Positions 48,440 through 57,957 of a stretch of 64,000 bases of DNA are shown piece by piece (within the stretch, counting starts at the first letter, position 1; the number at the start of each line of letters is the position of its first letter). Source of the DNA: SHXO01 sp964523885 (GTDB taxonomy: Bacteria; Pseudomonadota; Gammaproteobacteria; Burkholderiales; SHXO01); assembly GCA_964523885.1 (NCBI GenBank), contig CAZFYX010000039.1, positions 1 to 64,000 of the forward strand, given 5' to 3'. Under the pieces are notes generated by a model. It searched no databases and had not been told where the DNA came from. It saw only the letters and a program-made list of their open reading frames with translations. A program made the translations under genes and the position numbers.

Positions 48440-50407
48440 ATGCCGGCCCCTCCTCCCGCGCAACCGTCTCCAGCGAAGATCATGCTCCCCGACAACCGCC
48501 GCCTCGGCAGCAAGCTCACGGCGATCCTGATCGGCTACCTCGCGGTCGCGCTGGCCGCCGTGGGCTTCTCGCTGCTGATGTCCTGGCAGCTCGAGGGCGG
48601 CGCCGCCGCGGTGAACGAGATGGGCAGCGAGCGCATGCGCTCCTACCGCATCGCGCTGCTGCTGGCGCAGGCCGGCGCGCCGGCCGACGCGGGAGTGGCC
48701 CAGGCGGTGCGCTCACAGGTGGAGAGCTTCGACCGGGTGCTGCTGGAGCTGGAGCGCGGCGACCCGTCCCGGCCCCTGCTCCTGCCGCGGGGCAGCGACA
48801 TCCAGATCCGCTTCGGCGAGCTGAAGTCGGCGTGGCGCGAGACCATGCGCCCCATGGTCGAGCAGGTGCTCACCGCCCGCGACCCGGACGCCCGCGCGGC
48901 GCTCGAGCGCGCGTACCTGGTCAGCACCGACCGCTTCGTGACCCAGGTCGATGCGCTGGTGCGCGCGATCGAGGAGGACATCTCGAGCAACACCCGGGTG
49001 CTGCGGCTCCTCCAGTTCGGCCTGATCGCACTGAGCGTGGTCGGGACCGTGACGCTCATCTACCTCATGTACCTGCTGATCGTCCGGCCGGTGACCAGCC
49101 TCGAGGAAGGGATGCAGCGCATGAAGGCCGGCGACTTCTCGGTCCGGCTGCCGGTGGAGACCCGCGACGAGTTCGGCGCACTGGCTGCGGGCTTCAACAG
49201 CATGGCCTCGCACCTGCAGGAGCTGTACGACACGCTCGAGCGGCGCGTGGTCGAGAAGACCCGCACGCTGGCCGACAAGAACGAGGAGCTGGGCACGCTG
49301 TACGAAAGCGCGGCGCTGCTCGCGCAACCCGCGGCGCTCGATTCGATGTGTCGGGAGTTCCTGCACAAGCTCATTGCACGCCTGGGCGCCCACGGCGGTG
49401 CCGTGCGCCTCGCGGAGGCCGACAGCGGCGAGATCCACCTGTTCGTCGAAGAGGGGCTGCCGCGCGCACTGGCCGAGCCCGAGCAGTGCCTCAAGCGCGG
49501 CGAGTGCCTGTGCGGCGAAGGCCTGCCCAGGCCGCACCCCAGCATCCACATCCTGGTGCAGGATCGTTACCTGGGACAGCCCTATCGCTGCCGCGACGTC
49601 GGCTTCGCCACCGTGGGCGTGTTCCCGATCCGCTTCCGTGACCAGAGCATCGGTGTCTTCAACCTGTACTACCGCGAGCCGCGCGAGTTCAGTGCGCAGG
49701 AGCGCATGATGCTCGAGACGCTCGGGCAGCACCTCGGCATCGCGGTGGAAAGCCAGCGCCTGGTCGCCCGCCAGAAGGAGATGGCGATCTCGGAGGAGCG
49801 CAACCTGCTCGCGCAGGAGCTGCACGACAGCATCGCGCAGTCGCTCGCCTTCCTCAACATCCAGTCCCAGCTGCTGGAGGACTCGCTGGCACACGGCAAG
49901 ATCGACAGCGCGCGCGCCGAGCTCGGCCGCATCCGCGAGGGCATCCAGGAGAGCTACGACGACGTGCGCGAGCTGCTCGTGCACTTCCGCACGCGCATGG
50001 CCGAATCCGACGTGGAGGCGGCCATCGCCTCGGCACTGCTGCGCTTCGAGCAGCAGACCCGCATCCGCACCAAGTTCTCGCAGTCCGGCTTCGGGCTGCC
50101 GCTTTCGCCCGAGGTGCAGCTGCAGGTCCTGCACATCATCCAGGAGGGACTGTCGAACGCGCGCAAGCATTCCAGTGCGAGCTCGGTGGAAGTCGAGCTG
50201 CTGCGCGGCCCCGTCTACCGCTTCTCGGTGCGAGACAATGGCCGCGGCTTCGAGCCCGACCAGGTGCCCACAGACCTGCACGTGGGCCTGCGCATCATGC
50301 GCGAGCGCGCCCAGCGCATCGGCGGGACGCTTCAGGTAACCTCGCAGCCCGGGCGGGGCACACAGGTCGTGCTCACCCTGCCCGTCTCCCACGCCCAGGC
50401 GGCCTGA
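48440..50407 (+). CDS. narX: Nitrate/nitrite sensor histidine kinase NarX
   Basis: 655 residues. Two membrane helices flank a periplasmic sensor domain whose P-box reads NEMGSERMRSYRIALLL at about 59-75, the nitrate-binding motif of NarX/NarQ. Then come a HAMP domain (VRPVTSLEEGMQRMKAGDF), a GAF-like central module with a Cys cluster (CLKRGECLCGEG), and a HisKA_3 core with phospho-acceptor His462 (LAQELHDSIAQSL) and ATP site DNGRGF. It phosphorylates NarL in response to nitrate. It starts 18 bases after the Crp/Fnr gene and 2 bases before narL, so the three form one operon. The Met at 48482 is an alternative start. Confidence 0.92.
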   Translation: MPAPPPAQPSPAKIMLPDNRRLGSKLTAILIGYLAVALAAVGFSLLMSWQLEGGAAAVNEMGSERMRSYRIALLLAQAGAPADAGVAQAVRSQVESFDRVLLELERGDPSRPLLLPRGSDIQIRFGELKSAWRETMRPMVEQVLTARDPDARAALERAYLVSTDRFVTQVDALVRAIEEDISSNTRVLRLLQFGLIALSVVGTVTLIYLMYLLIVRPVTSLEEGMQRMKAGDFSVRLPVETRDEFGALAAGFNSMASHLQELYDTLERRVVEKTRTLADKNEELGTLYESAALLAQPAALDSMCREFLHKLIARLGAHGGAVRLAEADSGEIHLFVEEGLPRALAEPEQCLKRGECLCGEGLPRPHPSIHILVQDRYLGQPYRCRDVGFATVGVFPIRFRDQSIGVFNLYYREPREFSAQERMMLETLGQHLGIAVESQRLVARQKEMAISEERNLLAQELHDSIAQSLAFLNIQSQLLEDSLAHGKIDSARAELGRIREGIQESYDDVRELLVHFRTRMAESDVEAAIASALLRFEQQTRIRTKFSQSGFGLPLSPEVQLQVLHIIQEGLSNARKHSSASSVEVELLRGPVYRFSVRDNGRGFEPDQVPTDLHVGLRIMRERAQRIGGTLQVTSQPGRGTQVVLTLPVSHAQAA

Positions 50408-50409
50408 AC

Positions 50410-51066
50410 ATGCCCGACATCCGCGTCCTGCTGATCGACGACCACACCCTGTTCCGCAGCGGGATCAAGGCCCTGCTCACGCGCCAGCCCGGCTTCGACG
50501 TGGTCGGCGAGGCCGCCGACGGCCTGAACGGCATCAAGCACGCGAAGGAGCTCAGGCCGGACGTCATCCTGCTCGACCTGCACATGCCGGGACTCTCCGG
50601 GCGCGAGGCGGTGAAGATCCTGAGCGAGGAGTTGCCCGAATCCCACGTGGTAATGCTCACCGTGTCGGAGGATGCGGAGGATCTGCTCGAGACGCTGCGC
50701 ACCGGCGCCTGCGGCTACCTGCTGAAGAATATCGACACCCAGACGCTGCTCGACTCGGTGCGCAAGGCGGCCGATGGCGAATCGGTGGTGTCGACGACGA
50801 TGATGAGCCATCTGGTGCGTGGCCTGAAAGCCGGCCCCAAGGCCGACCCGCAGGCCGAGAAGGACCGCCTGAGCCCCCGCGAGCGCGAGATCCTCGCCTA
50901 CCTCGCCAAGGGCGCGAGCAACAAGGAGATCGCCCGCGCGCTGGACGTGGCGGAGAGCACCGTCAAGATCCACGTCCAGCACATCCTGCGCAAGCTCAAC
51001 CTCACCAGCCGCGTGCAGGCGGCGGTGTATGCGGTGGAAGCCGGCCTGGCAGAAGCCCAGAAGTAG
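50410..51066 (+). CDS. narL: Nitrate/nitrite response regulator NarL
   Basis: 218 residues. The receiver domain has the acidic pair DD (10-11), phospho-acceptor D56 (VILLDLHMPG), Thr in MLTVSED and Lys in YLLKNID. The C-terminal LuxR-type HTH reads LSPREREILAYLAKGASNKE and AESTVKIHVQHILRKLNL. When phosphorylated by NarX it should bind TACYYMT-type heptamers; a 7-2-7 candidate lies just downstream of its own stop (51086-51101) and in front of narK1. Confidence 0.93.
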   Translation: MPDIRVLLIDDHTLFRSGIKALLTRQPGFDVVGEAADGLNGIKHAKELRPDVILLDLHMPGLSGREAVKILSEELPESHVVMLTVSEDAEDLLETLRTGACGYLLKNIDTQTLLDSVRKAADGESVVSTTMMSHLVRGLKAGPKADPQAEKDRLSPREREILAYLAKGASNKEIARALDVAESTVKIHVQHILRKLNLTSRVQAAVYAVEAGLAEAQK

Positions 51067-51085
51067 GCGCCGCCCCGCCCCGAAC

Positions 51086-51101
51086 TACTCCTTCCGGACT
51101 A
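51086..51101 (+). promoter_or_regulatory. NarL-like 7-2-7 site upstream of narK1
   Basis: TACTCCT-TC-CGGACTA: the first heptamer matches TACYYMT fully, the second matches AKRRGTA at 5 of 7 positions, with the 2-base spacing of NarL/NarP sites. It is centred 134 bases before the narK1 start and resembles the element before cysG. Confidence 0.5.
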
Positions 51102-51227
51102 TCCCGCCTCGTCCGCCGGCTGCCCGGCGTAGGTCGTAATCCTCCGCTCCGATCCTCCCTCCGCTGAATGGGCGCGGCGGCGCGCCGTGCGTACTCTGCG
51201 TCTGGACAACGCAGCGGAGGCTACGCG

Positions 51228-52541
51228 GTGGGATCGACCGGTTCGACGGCAGCAGGCAAGTCCGCCATCCACGGGGGGCACGCGGCGCAACAGACACGCA
51301 AGCAGCTGTCCGTGCTGATCGTGAGCACGCTCGCCTTCACCGTCTGCTTCATGGCCTGGATGATGTTCGGCGTCATCGGCATCCCGATCAGGAAGACGCT
51401 GGGCCTCAACGCCACCGAGTTCGGCATCCTCACCGCGACGCCGGTGCTCACCGGCTCGCTCATCCGCGTGCCGCTGGGCATGTGGACCGACAAGTACGGC
51501 GGCCGCATCGTGATGTTCCTGCTCATGCTGTCCACCGTCGTGCCGATCTGGCTGATCTCCTACGCCACCCAGTTCTGGCAGTTCCTGGTGCTCGGCTTGT
51601 TCGTGGGCCTTGCAGGCGGCTCGTTCTCCGTGGGCACCCCGTACGTGGCACGTTGGTTCGACCGCCGCAACCAGGGGCTGGCGATGGGCGTCTACGGTGC
51701 GGGCAACTCCGGCGCCGCAGTGAACAAGTTCGTCGCCCCGGCGCTGCTGGTGGCCTACGGCTGGTATGTCGTGCCGCAGGTGTATGCCGCGTCCATGCTC
51801 GTGACCGCACTGCTGTTCTGGTTCTTCAGCCACCACGACCCGGCGCACCAGGTCGACGCGCGCATCACCTGGCGCGAGCAGCTGACCGCACTGCGCGACC
51901 CCAAGGTCTGGAAGTACTCGCAGTACTACTCGATCGTGTTCGGCGGCTACGTCGCGCTCGCCCTGTGGATGACCCAGTACTACGTGGGCGAGTACGGCTT
52001 CGACATCCGCATCGCCGCGCTGCTCGCCGCGTGCTTCTCGCTGCCTGGCGGCGTGCTGCGCGCCGTCGGCGGCTGGCTGTCCGACCGCTACGGCGCGCAT
52101 CAGGTGACCTGGTGGGTGCTGTGGGTGAGCTGGATCTGCCTGTTCCTGCTGTCCTACCCGCAGACCGACTTCACCGTCACCACCGTCGACGGGCCGAGGA
52201 CCTTCCACGTCGGGCTCGGCCCGTGGGGCTTCACCGCACTGATGTTCGTGATGGGCATGGCCTGGGCCTTCGGCAAGGCCTCCGTCTTCAAGTACATCGC
52301 GGACGACTACCCGCACAACATCGGCGTCATCTCCGGCGTGGTCGGTCTGGCCGGCGGGCTCGGCGGCTTCCTGCTGCCGATCCTGTTCGGCGCGCTGCTG
52401 GACCTGACCGGCATCCGCTCCAGCTGCTTCATGCTGATGTACGGCGTGGTGTGGGTGTCACTGATCTGGATGTACTTCACCGAGGTCCGGCGCACCGAGG
52501 TCATCGGTCCGCGCGCCGGCCAGCTGCAGCCCGGCAACTGA
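51228..52541 (+). CDS. narK1: Nitrate transporter, NarK1 type
   Basis: 437 residues, twelve helices. The GTG at 51228 follows GGAGG by 8 bases; upstream in-frame codons do not look like protein. Nitrate-porter motifs are visible: RVPLGMWTDKYGGRIV with the substrate Arg, GLAGGSFSVGTPYVARWF in helix 4-5, and GVYGAGNSGAAVN, the nitrate signature. NarK1-type proteins import nitrate with protons to start nitrate respiration. It lies immediately before narK2, as in many denitrifiers. Confidence 0.9.
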   Translation: MGSTGSTAAGKSAIHGGHAAQQTRKQLSVLIVSTLAFTVCFMAWMMFGVIGIPIRKTLGLNATEFGILTATPVLTGSLIRVPLGMWTDKYGGRIVMFLLMLSTVVPIWLISYATQFWQFLVLGLFVGLAGGSFSVGTPYVARWFDRRNQGLAMGVYGAGNSGAAVNKFVAPALLVAYGWYVVPQVYAASMLVTALLFWFFSHHDPAHQVDARITWREQLTALRDPKVWKYSQYYSIVFGGYVALALWMTQYYVGEYGFDIRIAALLAACFSLPGGVLRAVGGWLSDRYGAHQVTWWVLWVSWICLFLLSYPQTDFTVTTVDGPRTFHVGLGPWGFTALMFVMGMAWAFGKASVFKYIADDYPHNIGVISGVVGLAGGLGGFLLPILFGALLDLTGIRSSCFMLMYGVVWVSLIWMYFTEVRRTEVIGPRAGQLQPGN

Positions 52542-52569
52542 GCGCTTGCATCGATCGAGGACAACGAGC

Positions 52570-53994
52570 ATGACCACCGACGTCGTCAACGAGCACCCCG
52601 GGAAGCCGCGCCGCAGCCGGCTGCTCACGATCTGGACGCCCGAGGACAAGGCGTTCTGGGAGAAGGAAGGCGAGGCCATCGCCCGGCTCAATCTGTGGAT
52701 CTCGGTCCCCTGCCTGTTCCTTGCGTTCGCGATCTGGCAGCTGTGGAGCGTGGCCGCGGTGAATCTGCCCGCGCTCGGATTCAAGCTCACCACCAACCAG
52801 CTGTTCTGGCTGGCCGCCGCGCCGGCGCTCTCGGGCGCGACGCTGCGCATCTTCTACTCGTTCATGGTGCCCATCTTCGGCGGCCGGCGCTGGACCGCGA
52901 TCTCCACGGCCAGCCTGCTGATTCCCGCGATCGGGATCGGCATCGCGGTGCAGGACAGCAACACCACCTATCCCACGCTGCTGGTGCTCGCGCTGCTGTG
53001 CGGCCTGGGGGGCGGCAACTTCTCGTCCTCGATGGCCAACATCAGCTTCTTCTTCCCCAAGGAGCGCAAGGGCTCGGCGCTCGGCGTGAACGCGGGGCTG
53101 GGCAACCTGGGTGTGTCGTCGGTGCAGTTCCTCGCGCCGCTCGTGGTCACCATGCCGATCTGGTTGGTGTTCCAGGGCGAGGCGCACACCATCGTGAACA
53201 AGGCCGGGCAGACGCTGCAGATCTGGCCGCAGAACGCGGCGCTCGTGTGGGTGCCGTTCATCGCCATCGCCGCGGTGCTCGCCTGGTTCGGCATGAACGA
53301 CATCGCGGATGCGAAGGCCTCGTTCTCGGACCAGGCGGTGATCTTCAAGCGCAAGCACAACTGGCTCATGTGCTGGCTCTACCTGGGCACCTTCGGCTCC
53401 TTCATCGGTTACGCGGCCGGGTTCCCGCTGCTGATCAAGTCCCAGTTCCCCGAGGTCAACGCACTGCAATACGCCTGGATGGGACCGCTGGTGGGCGCAC
53501 TGGTCCGCCCCTTCGGGGGCTGGCTCGCCGATCGGCTTGGCGGTGCGCGCGTGACGTTCTGGAACTTCGTCGCGATGGCCCTGGGCGTCGTCGGAGTCCT
53601 CTACTTCCTGCCCAGCGGCGGCTCGGGAGGCAGCTTCGGCGGATTCCTCGCCATGTTCATCGCACTGTTCCTCACCACCGGCATCGGGAACGGCTCCACC
53701 TTCCGCATGATCCCGGTCATCTTCCTGAGCGAGCGCACCCGCGGCATGCGGCAGGGCTCGCCCGAATGGGAGCAAGGCGTGAAGAGCGGCAACAAGGAGG
53801 CGGCCGCAGTGCTGGGATTCACCGGGGCGATCGGCGCGTACGGCGGGTTCTTCATTCCGAAGAGCTACGGCACGTCGATTTCGATGACCGGCGGTCCGGA
53901 GGCTGCGCTGTACCTCTTCATCGTCTTCTACGTCAGCTGCATCGCCCTGACGTGGTGGCAGTACGCGCGGCGCAATGCGCCGATGCCCTGTTGA
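52570..53994 (+). CDS. narK2: Nitrate/nitrite antiporter, NarK2 type
   Basis: 474 residues, twelve helices. An N-terminal cytoplasmic stretch with IWTPEDKAFWEKEGEAIARLN is typical of the NarK2 branch, as are GGGNFSSSMANISFFFPKER and GVNAGLGNLGVSSVQF (nitrate signature) and MIPVIFLSERTRG near the C-terminus. It exchanges external nitrate for internal nitrite, keeping nitrite from building up near NarG. The ATG at 52570 follows GAGGA. It is 28 bases after narK1 and 82 bases before narG, the latter gap being filled by a repeat. Confidence 0.92.
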   Translation: MTTDVVNEHPGKPRRSRLLTIWTPEDKAFWEKEGEAIARLNLWISVPCLFLAFAIWQLWSVAAVNLPALGFKLTTNQLFWLAAAPALSGATLRIFYSFMVPIFGGRRWTAISTASLLIPAIGIGIAVQDSNTTYPTLLVLALLCGLGGGNFSSSMANISFFFPKERKGSALGVNAGLGNLGVSSVQFLAPLVVTMPIWLVFQGEAHTIVNKAGQTLQIWPQNAALVWVPFIAIAAVLAWFGMNDIADAKASFSDQAVIFKRKHNWLMCWLYLGTFGSFIGYAAGFPLLIKSQFPEVNALQYAWMGPLVGALVRPFGGWLADRLGGARVTFWNFVAMALGVVGVLYFLPSGGSGGSFGGFLAMFIALFLTTGIGNGSTFRMIPVIFLSERTRGMRQGSPEWEQGVKSGNKEAAAVLGFTGAIGAYGGFFIPKSYGTSISMTGGPEAALYLFIVFYVSCIALTWWQYARRNAPMPC

Positions 53995-54066
53995 AGGCGA
54001 GAGGCGAGAGGCAAGAGGCGAGAGGGAAGTTCGCCACCGCCTCTAGCCTCTAGCCTCTAGCCTGGA
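53995..54066 (+). repeat. Tandem and inverted repeat between narK2 and narG
   Basis: The left arm (53995-54025) repeats GCGAGAG/GCAAGAG units; the right arm (54037-54065) repeats CCTCTAG three times. The arms are roughly complementary and would form a long imperfect hairpin in the transcript around a loop near 54027-54036. It lies directly after the narK2 stop and 11 bases before the narG ATG. Confidence 0.75.
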
Positions 54067-54076
54067 GTTAACTGAG

Positions 54077-57000
54077 ATGTCGCATTTTCTAGACCGCCTC
54101 ACCTATTTCACCCGCGAGCGGGAACCCTTCGCCGACGGCCATGGCGTCGTCACCCACGAAGACCGCACCTGGGAGGACGGCTACCGCAAGCGCTGGCAGC
54201 ACGACAAGATCGTGCGCTCGACCCACGGCACCAACTGCACCGGCTCGTGCAGCTGGAAGATCTACGTCAAGAACGGCGTGGTGACCTGGGAGACGCAGCA
54301 GACCGACTATCCACGCACCCGGCCGGACATGCCCAATCATGAGCCACGCGGCTGCGCGCGTGGCGCCTCTTACTCGTGGTACCTGTACAGCGCCAACCGC
54401 ATCAAGTACCCGATGGTGCGCGGCCGACTGGCGCGGCTGTGGCGCGAGGCGCGCAGATCGCTGGGGCCGGTCGAGGCCTGGGCATCGATTGTCGAGGACC
54501 CGGCCAAGGCCAAGTCGTACAAGTCCGTACGCGGCCTGGGCGGATTCGTGCGCTCGTCGTGGCCGGAAGTGCAGGAGATCATCGCTGCCGCCAACGTCTA
54601 CACCATCCGCAAGTGGGGCCCGGACCGCATCATCGGGTTCTCGCCGATCCCCGCCATGTCGATGGTCTCCTACGCCGCCGGCAGCCGCTACCTCTCCCTG
54701 ATCGGCGGCGTGTGCATGAGCTTCTACGACTGGTACTGCGATCTGCCGCCGTTCAGCCCGCAGACCTGGGGCGAGCAGACCGACGTGCCCGAATCGGCCG
54801 ACTGGTACAACTCGACCTTCCTCATCGCGTGGGGCTCCAACGTCCCGCAGTCGCGCACCCCGGACGCGCACTTCTTCACCGAGGTGCGCTACAAGGGCGC
54901 CAAGGTGGTGGCGGTCACGCCGGACTACGCCGAGGTCTCCAAGCTGGCCGATCTCTGGCTGCATCCCAAGCAGGGCACCGATGCTGCGCTGGCGATGGCC
55001 ATGGGCCACGTGATCCTCAAGGAGTTCCACCTCGACCGGCAGCCGGACTACTTCGCCGATTACGCCCGCCGCTACACCGACCTGCCGCTGCTGGTCCGCC
55101 TGGTCGAGCGCAACGGCCGCTACGTGCCCGACCGCTTCGTGCGCGCGTCCGACTTCGACGGAACGCTCGCGCAGGCCAACAACCCGGACTGGAAGACCGT
55201 GGCCCTGGACCAGGTGTCGGGACACGTCGTGGTGCCGCAGGGCTCGATCGGGTTCCGCTGGAACCAGAAGCGGGGCGAGGACCTGGGCAAGTGGAACCTC
55301 GAGCAGAAGTCGGCCGATGGCAAGGACGTCACGCTGCGCCTGTCTCTCCTGGACGCGCGCGATGAGGTCGCCCCCGTCGCGTTCCCGTACTTCGGCGGCA
55401 TCGCGCACGAGCACTTCGCCCACAACGACCAGGGTACCGAGATCCTCGTGCGCAACGTGCCGGTGCGCGTGCTGCGCCTGGCAGGCGGCGAAACCAGGGT
55501 GGCGACCGTGTTCGACCTGCTGGCCGCGAACTACGGCGTGGATCGAGGCCTGGGCGGCAACGCGGCCCGGTCCTACGAGGACGACGTACCGTACACGCCC
55601 CGATGGCAGGAGGCCATCACCGGGGTGAAGGCGCAGGACGTCATCACGGTCGCACGGCAGTTCGCCGAGAACGCGGAGAAGACCCGCGGCAAGTCGATGG
55701 TGATCATCGGCGCGGCGATGAACCACTGGTACCACAGCGACATGAACTACCGCGCCATCATCAACATGCTGATGCTGTGCGGCTGCATCGGCCAGTCCGG
55801 CGGGGGGTGGGCGCACTACGTGGGCCAGGAGAAGCTGCGCCCGCAGACCGGCTGGACCGCACTCGCCTTCGCGCTCGACTGGCACCGTCCGCCGCGCCAG
55901 CAGAACTCCACCTCGTTCTTCTACGCCCACACCGACCAGTGGCGCTACGAGCGGCTGCGGGTGGACGAGATCCTCTCCCCGCTGGCCGATCCCGATGAGT
56001 TCCGCGGCAGCCTGATCGATTTCAACGTGCGCGCCGAGCGCATGGGATGGCTGCCTTCCGCGCCGCAGCTGCAGACCAATCCGATCGAGGTGTGCAAGCA
56101 GGCGCGGCAGGCCGGGCTGGACCCGAAGGCCTGGGCCGTCGAGGGCCTGGAGTCGGGCAGCCTGCGGCTCTCGTGCGAAGACCCCGACAACCCCGCGAAC
56201 TTCCCGCGCAACCTGTTCGTATGGCGCTCCAACCTGCTCGGTTCGTCGGGCAAGGGGCACGAGTACTTCCTCAAGCACCTGCTGGGCACCGGCCACGGCG
56301 TCCAGGGCAAGGACCTCGGCGTGGACGGCGGCGCACGGCCCGAGGAGGTGGTGTGGCACGAGGAAGCCCCGGAAGGAAAGCTCGACCTCCTGACCACGCT
56401 CGACTTCCGCATGTCCACCACCTGCCTGTACTCGGACATCGTGCTCCCCACGGCGACCTGGTACGAGAAGAATGACCTCAACACCTCCGACATGCACCCG
56501 TTCATCCACCCGCTCTCGTGCGCGGTGGATCCGGCCTGGGAAGCATGCTCGGACTGGGAGATCTACAAGGGCATCGCCCGGAAGTTCTCCGAACTGGCGC
56601 AGGGTCACCTGGGCGTGGAGGAGGACCTGGTGCTGACTCCACTGATGCATGACACGCCCGGCGAGCTGGCCCAGGCGCTGGACGTGAAGGACTGGAAGCG
56701 CGGCGAGTGCGAGCTGGCACCCGGGCGCACCGCGCCGCAGATGACCGTGGTCGAACGCGACTATCCCAACACCTACCGCAAGTTCACCGCGCTGGGCCCG
56801 CTGCTGGTCAAGGCGGGCAACGGCGGCAAGGGCATCGCCTGGAACACCGAGCACGAGGTCAGGAACCTGCAGGCGCTGAACCAGGTGGTCACCGAGCCCG
56901 GCGTCACCTGCGGCATGCCGCGCATCGAGACCGACATCGACGCGTGCGAGGTGATCCTCATGCTGGCGCCGGAGACCAACGGCGAGGTCGCGGTGAAGGC

Positions 57001-57820
57001 ATGGGACGCGCTCTCGAAGATCACCGGGCGCGAGCACCAGCATCTGGCCATCCCGCGCGAGGACGACAAGATCCGCTTCCGCGATGTGCAGGCGCAGCCG
57101 CGCAAGATCATCTCCTCCCCGACCTGGTCTGGCCTGGAGTCGGAGCGGGTGAGCTACAACGCGGGCTACACCAACGTGCACCAGCTGATCCCCTGGCGCA
57201 CGCTCACGGGGCGGCAGCAGTTCTATCAGGACCACAAGTGGATGCTCGGGTTCGGCGAGGGGCTGTGCAGCTACCGCCCGCCGGTGGACGTGAAGGCGGT
57301 GAAGCCCATCCACGGGCACAGGCCCAACGGCAATCCGGAACTGGTGCTGAACTTCATCACCCCGCACCAGAAGTGGGGCATACACAGCACCTACACCGAC
57401 AACCTGATCATGCTGACGCTGTCGCGCGGCGGCCCGATCGTGTGGCTGTCGGAGGTCGACGCGCGGAAGATCGGCGTGGCCGACAACGACTGGATCGAGC
57501 TCTACAACGTGAACGGCGCGATCACCGCCCGCGCAGTGGTATCCCAGCGGGTGAAGGAAGGCATGGTGATGATGTACCACGCCCAGGAGAAGATCGTGAA
57601 CGTGCCGGGCTCGGAGATCACCGGCGCCCGCGGCGGCATCCACAACTCGGTGACTCGCTGCGTGACCAAGCCCACCCACATGATCGGCGGCTACGCGCAG
57701 CTGTCCTACGGGTTCAATTACTACGGGACGATCGGGACCAACCGCGACGAGTTCGTGGTGGTGCGCCGGATGGCGAAGGTCGATTGGCTCGACGAGCCTG
57801 TCGAAGAGAGAACGGCATGA
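54077..57820 (+). CDS. narG: Respiratory nitrate reductase alpha subunit
   Basis: 1247 residues, the normal length. The N-terminus has the FS0 [4Fe-4S] ligands H50, C54, C58 and C93 at the same numbers as the E. coli protein (STHGTNCTGSCSW, EPRGCARGAS). The molybdenum ligand Asp lies in FYDWYCDLPPFSPQTW near 222, and later landmarks include GGGWAHYVGQEKLRPQTGW and LTPHQKWG-like ITPHQKWGIHS. It reduces nitrate to nitrite on the cytoplasmic side of the membrane with a bis-MGD cofactor. Its stop overlaps an ATG (ATGA) opening a 43-codon frame through the following repeat. First gene of the structural operon narGHJI. Confidence 0.98.
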   Translation: MSHFLDRLTYFTREREPFADGHGVVTHEDRTWEDGYRKRWQHDKIVRSTHGTNCTGSCSWKIYVKNGVVTWETQQTDYPRTRPDMPNHEPRGCARGASYSWYLYSANRIKYPMVRGRLARLWREARRSLGPVEAWASIVEDPAKAKSYKSVRGLGGFVRSSWPEVQEIIAAANVYTIRKWGPDRIIGFSPIPAMSMVSYAAGSRYLSLIGGVCMSFYDWYCDLPPFSPQTWGEQTDVPESADWYNSTFLIAWGSNVPQSRTPDAHFFTEVRYKGAKVVAVTPDYAEVSKLADLWLHPKQGTDAALAMAMGHVILKEFHLDRQPDYFADYARRYTDLPLLVRLVERNGRYVPDRFVRASDFDGTLAQANNPDWKTVALDQVSGHVVVPQGSIGFRWNQKRGEDLGKWNLEQKSADGKDVTLRLSLLDARDEVAPVAFPYFGGIAHEHFAHNDQGTEILVRNVPVRVLRLAGGETRVATVFDLLAANYGVDRGLGGNAARSYEDDVPYTPRWQEAITGVKAQDVITVARQFAENAEKTRGKSMVIIGAAMNHWYHSDMNYRAIINMLMLCGCIGQSGGGWAHYVGQEKLRPQTGWTALAFALDWHRPPRQQNSTSFFYAHTDQWRYERLRVDEILSPLADPDEFRGSLIDFNVRAERMGWLPSAPQLQTNPIEVCKQARQAGLDPKAWAVEGLESGSLRLSCEDPDNPANFPRNLFVWRSNLLGSSGKGHEYFLKHLLGTGHGVQGKDLGVDGGARPEEVVWHEEAPEGKLDLLTTLDFRMSTTCLYSDIVLPTATWYEKNDLNTSDMHPFIHPLSCAVDPAWEACSDWEIYKGIARKFSELAQGHLGVEEDLVLTPLMHDTPGELAQALDVKDWKRGECELAPGRTAPQMTVVERDYPNTYRKFTALGPLLVKAGNGGKGIAWNTEHEVRNLQALNQVVTEPGVTCGMPRIETDIDACEVILMLAPETNGEVAVKAWDALSKITGREHQHLAIPREDDKIRFRDVQAQPRKIISSPTWSGLESERVSYNAGYTNVHQLIPWRTLTGRQQFYQDHKWMLGFGEGLCSYRPPVDVKAVKPIHGHRPNGNPELVLNFITPHQKWGIHSTYTDNLIMLTLSRGGPIVWLSEVDARKIGVADNDWIELYNVNGAITARAVVSQRVKEGMVMMYHAQEKIVNVPGSEITGARGGIHNSVTRCVTKPTHMIGGYAQLSYGFNYYGTIGTNRDEFVVVRRMAKVDWLDEPVEERTA

Positions 57821-57935
57821 ACCGCAGAGGCGCAGAGACGCAGAGGTTCACGGAGCTGAATCGGGTGAGGAGGATGGCGTTGACTGTCACCTTGCCTTTC
57901 TCTGCGTGGCCTCTGTGCCTCTGCGCCTCTGCGGT
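57821..57935 (+). repeat. Long inverted repeat between narG and narH
   Basis: ACCGCAGAGGCGCAGAG at 57821-57837 has a perfect 17-base complement at 57919-57935, with further partial pairing inside, so the transcript would form a large hairpin right after the narG stop. It ends 22 bases before the narH ATG. The sequence belongs to the CGCAGAG-type interspersed repeats seen in many GC-rich bacteria. Confidence 0.85.
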
Positions 57936-57957
57936 GAAGGGGTTCTAGGAGAATCGG

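Noticed and set aside
53995..54066. Tandem repeats resembling a small CRISPR array
   Set aside because: Units are only 7-8 bases with no spacers of constant length and no cas genes in the window. Better explained as an interspersed hairpin repeat.
54089..57679. A very long open frame (about 1196 codons) antisense to narG
   Set aside because: It is a by-product of the third-position GC bias of narG. The translation is low-complexity (many Arg, His, Val, Leu, Gly) with no recognisable motif, and the sense strand encodes an unmistakable NarG.
57817..57948. A 43-codon ORF (MNRRGAETQR...) between narG and narH starting with an ATGA overlap
   Set aside because: It is made almost entirely of the inverted repeat (CGCAGAG units read as RRGAETQR and LCLCASAV). 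Such peptides appear wherever this repeat occurs. It could help ribosomes reach narH but is not called a gene.
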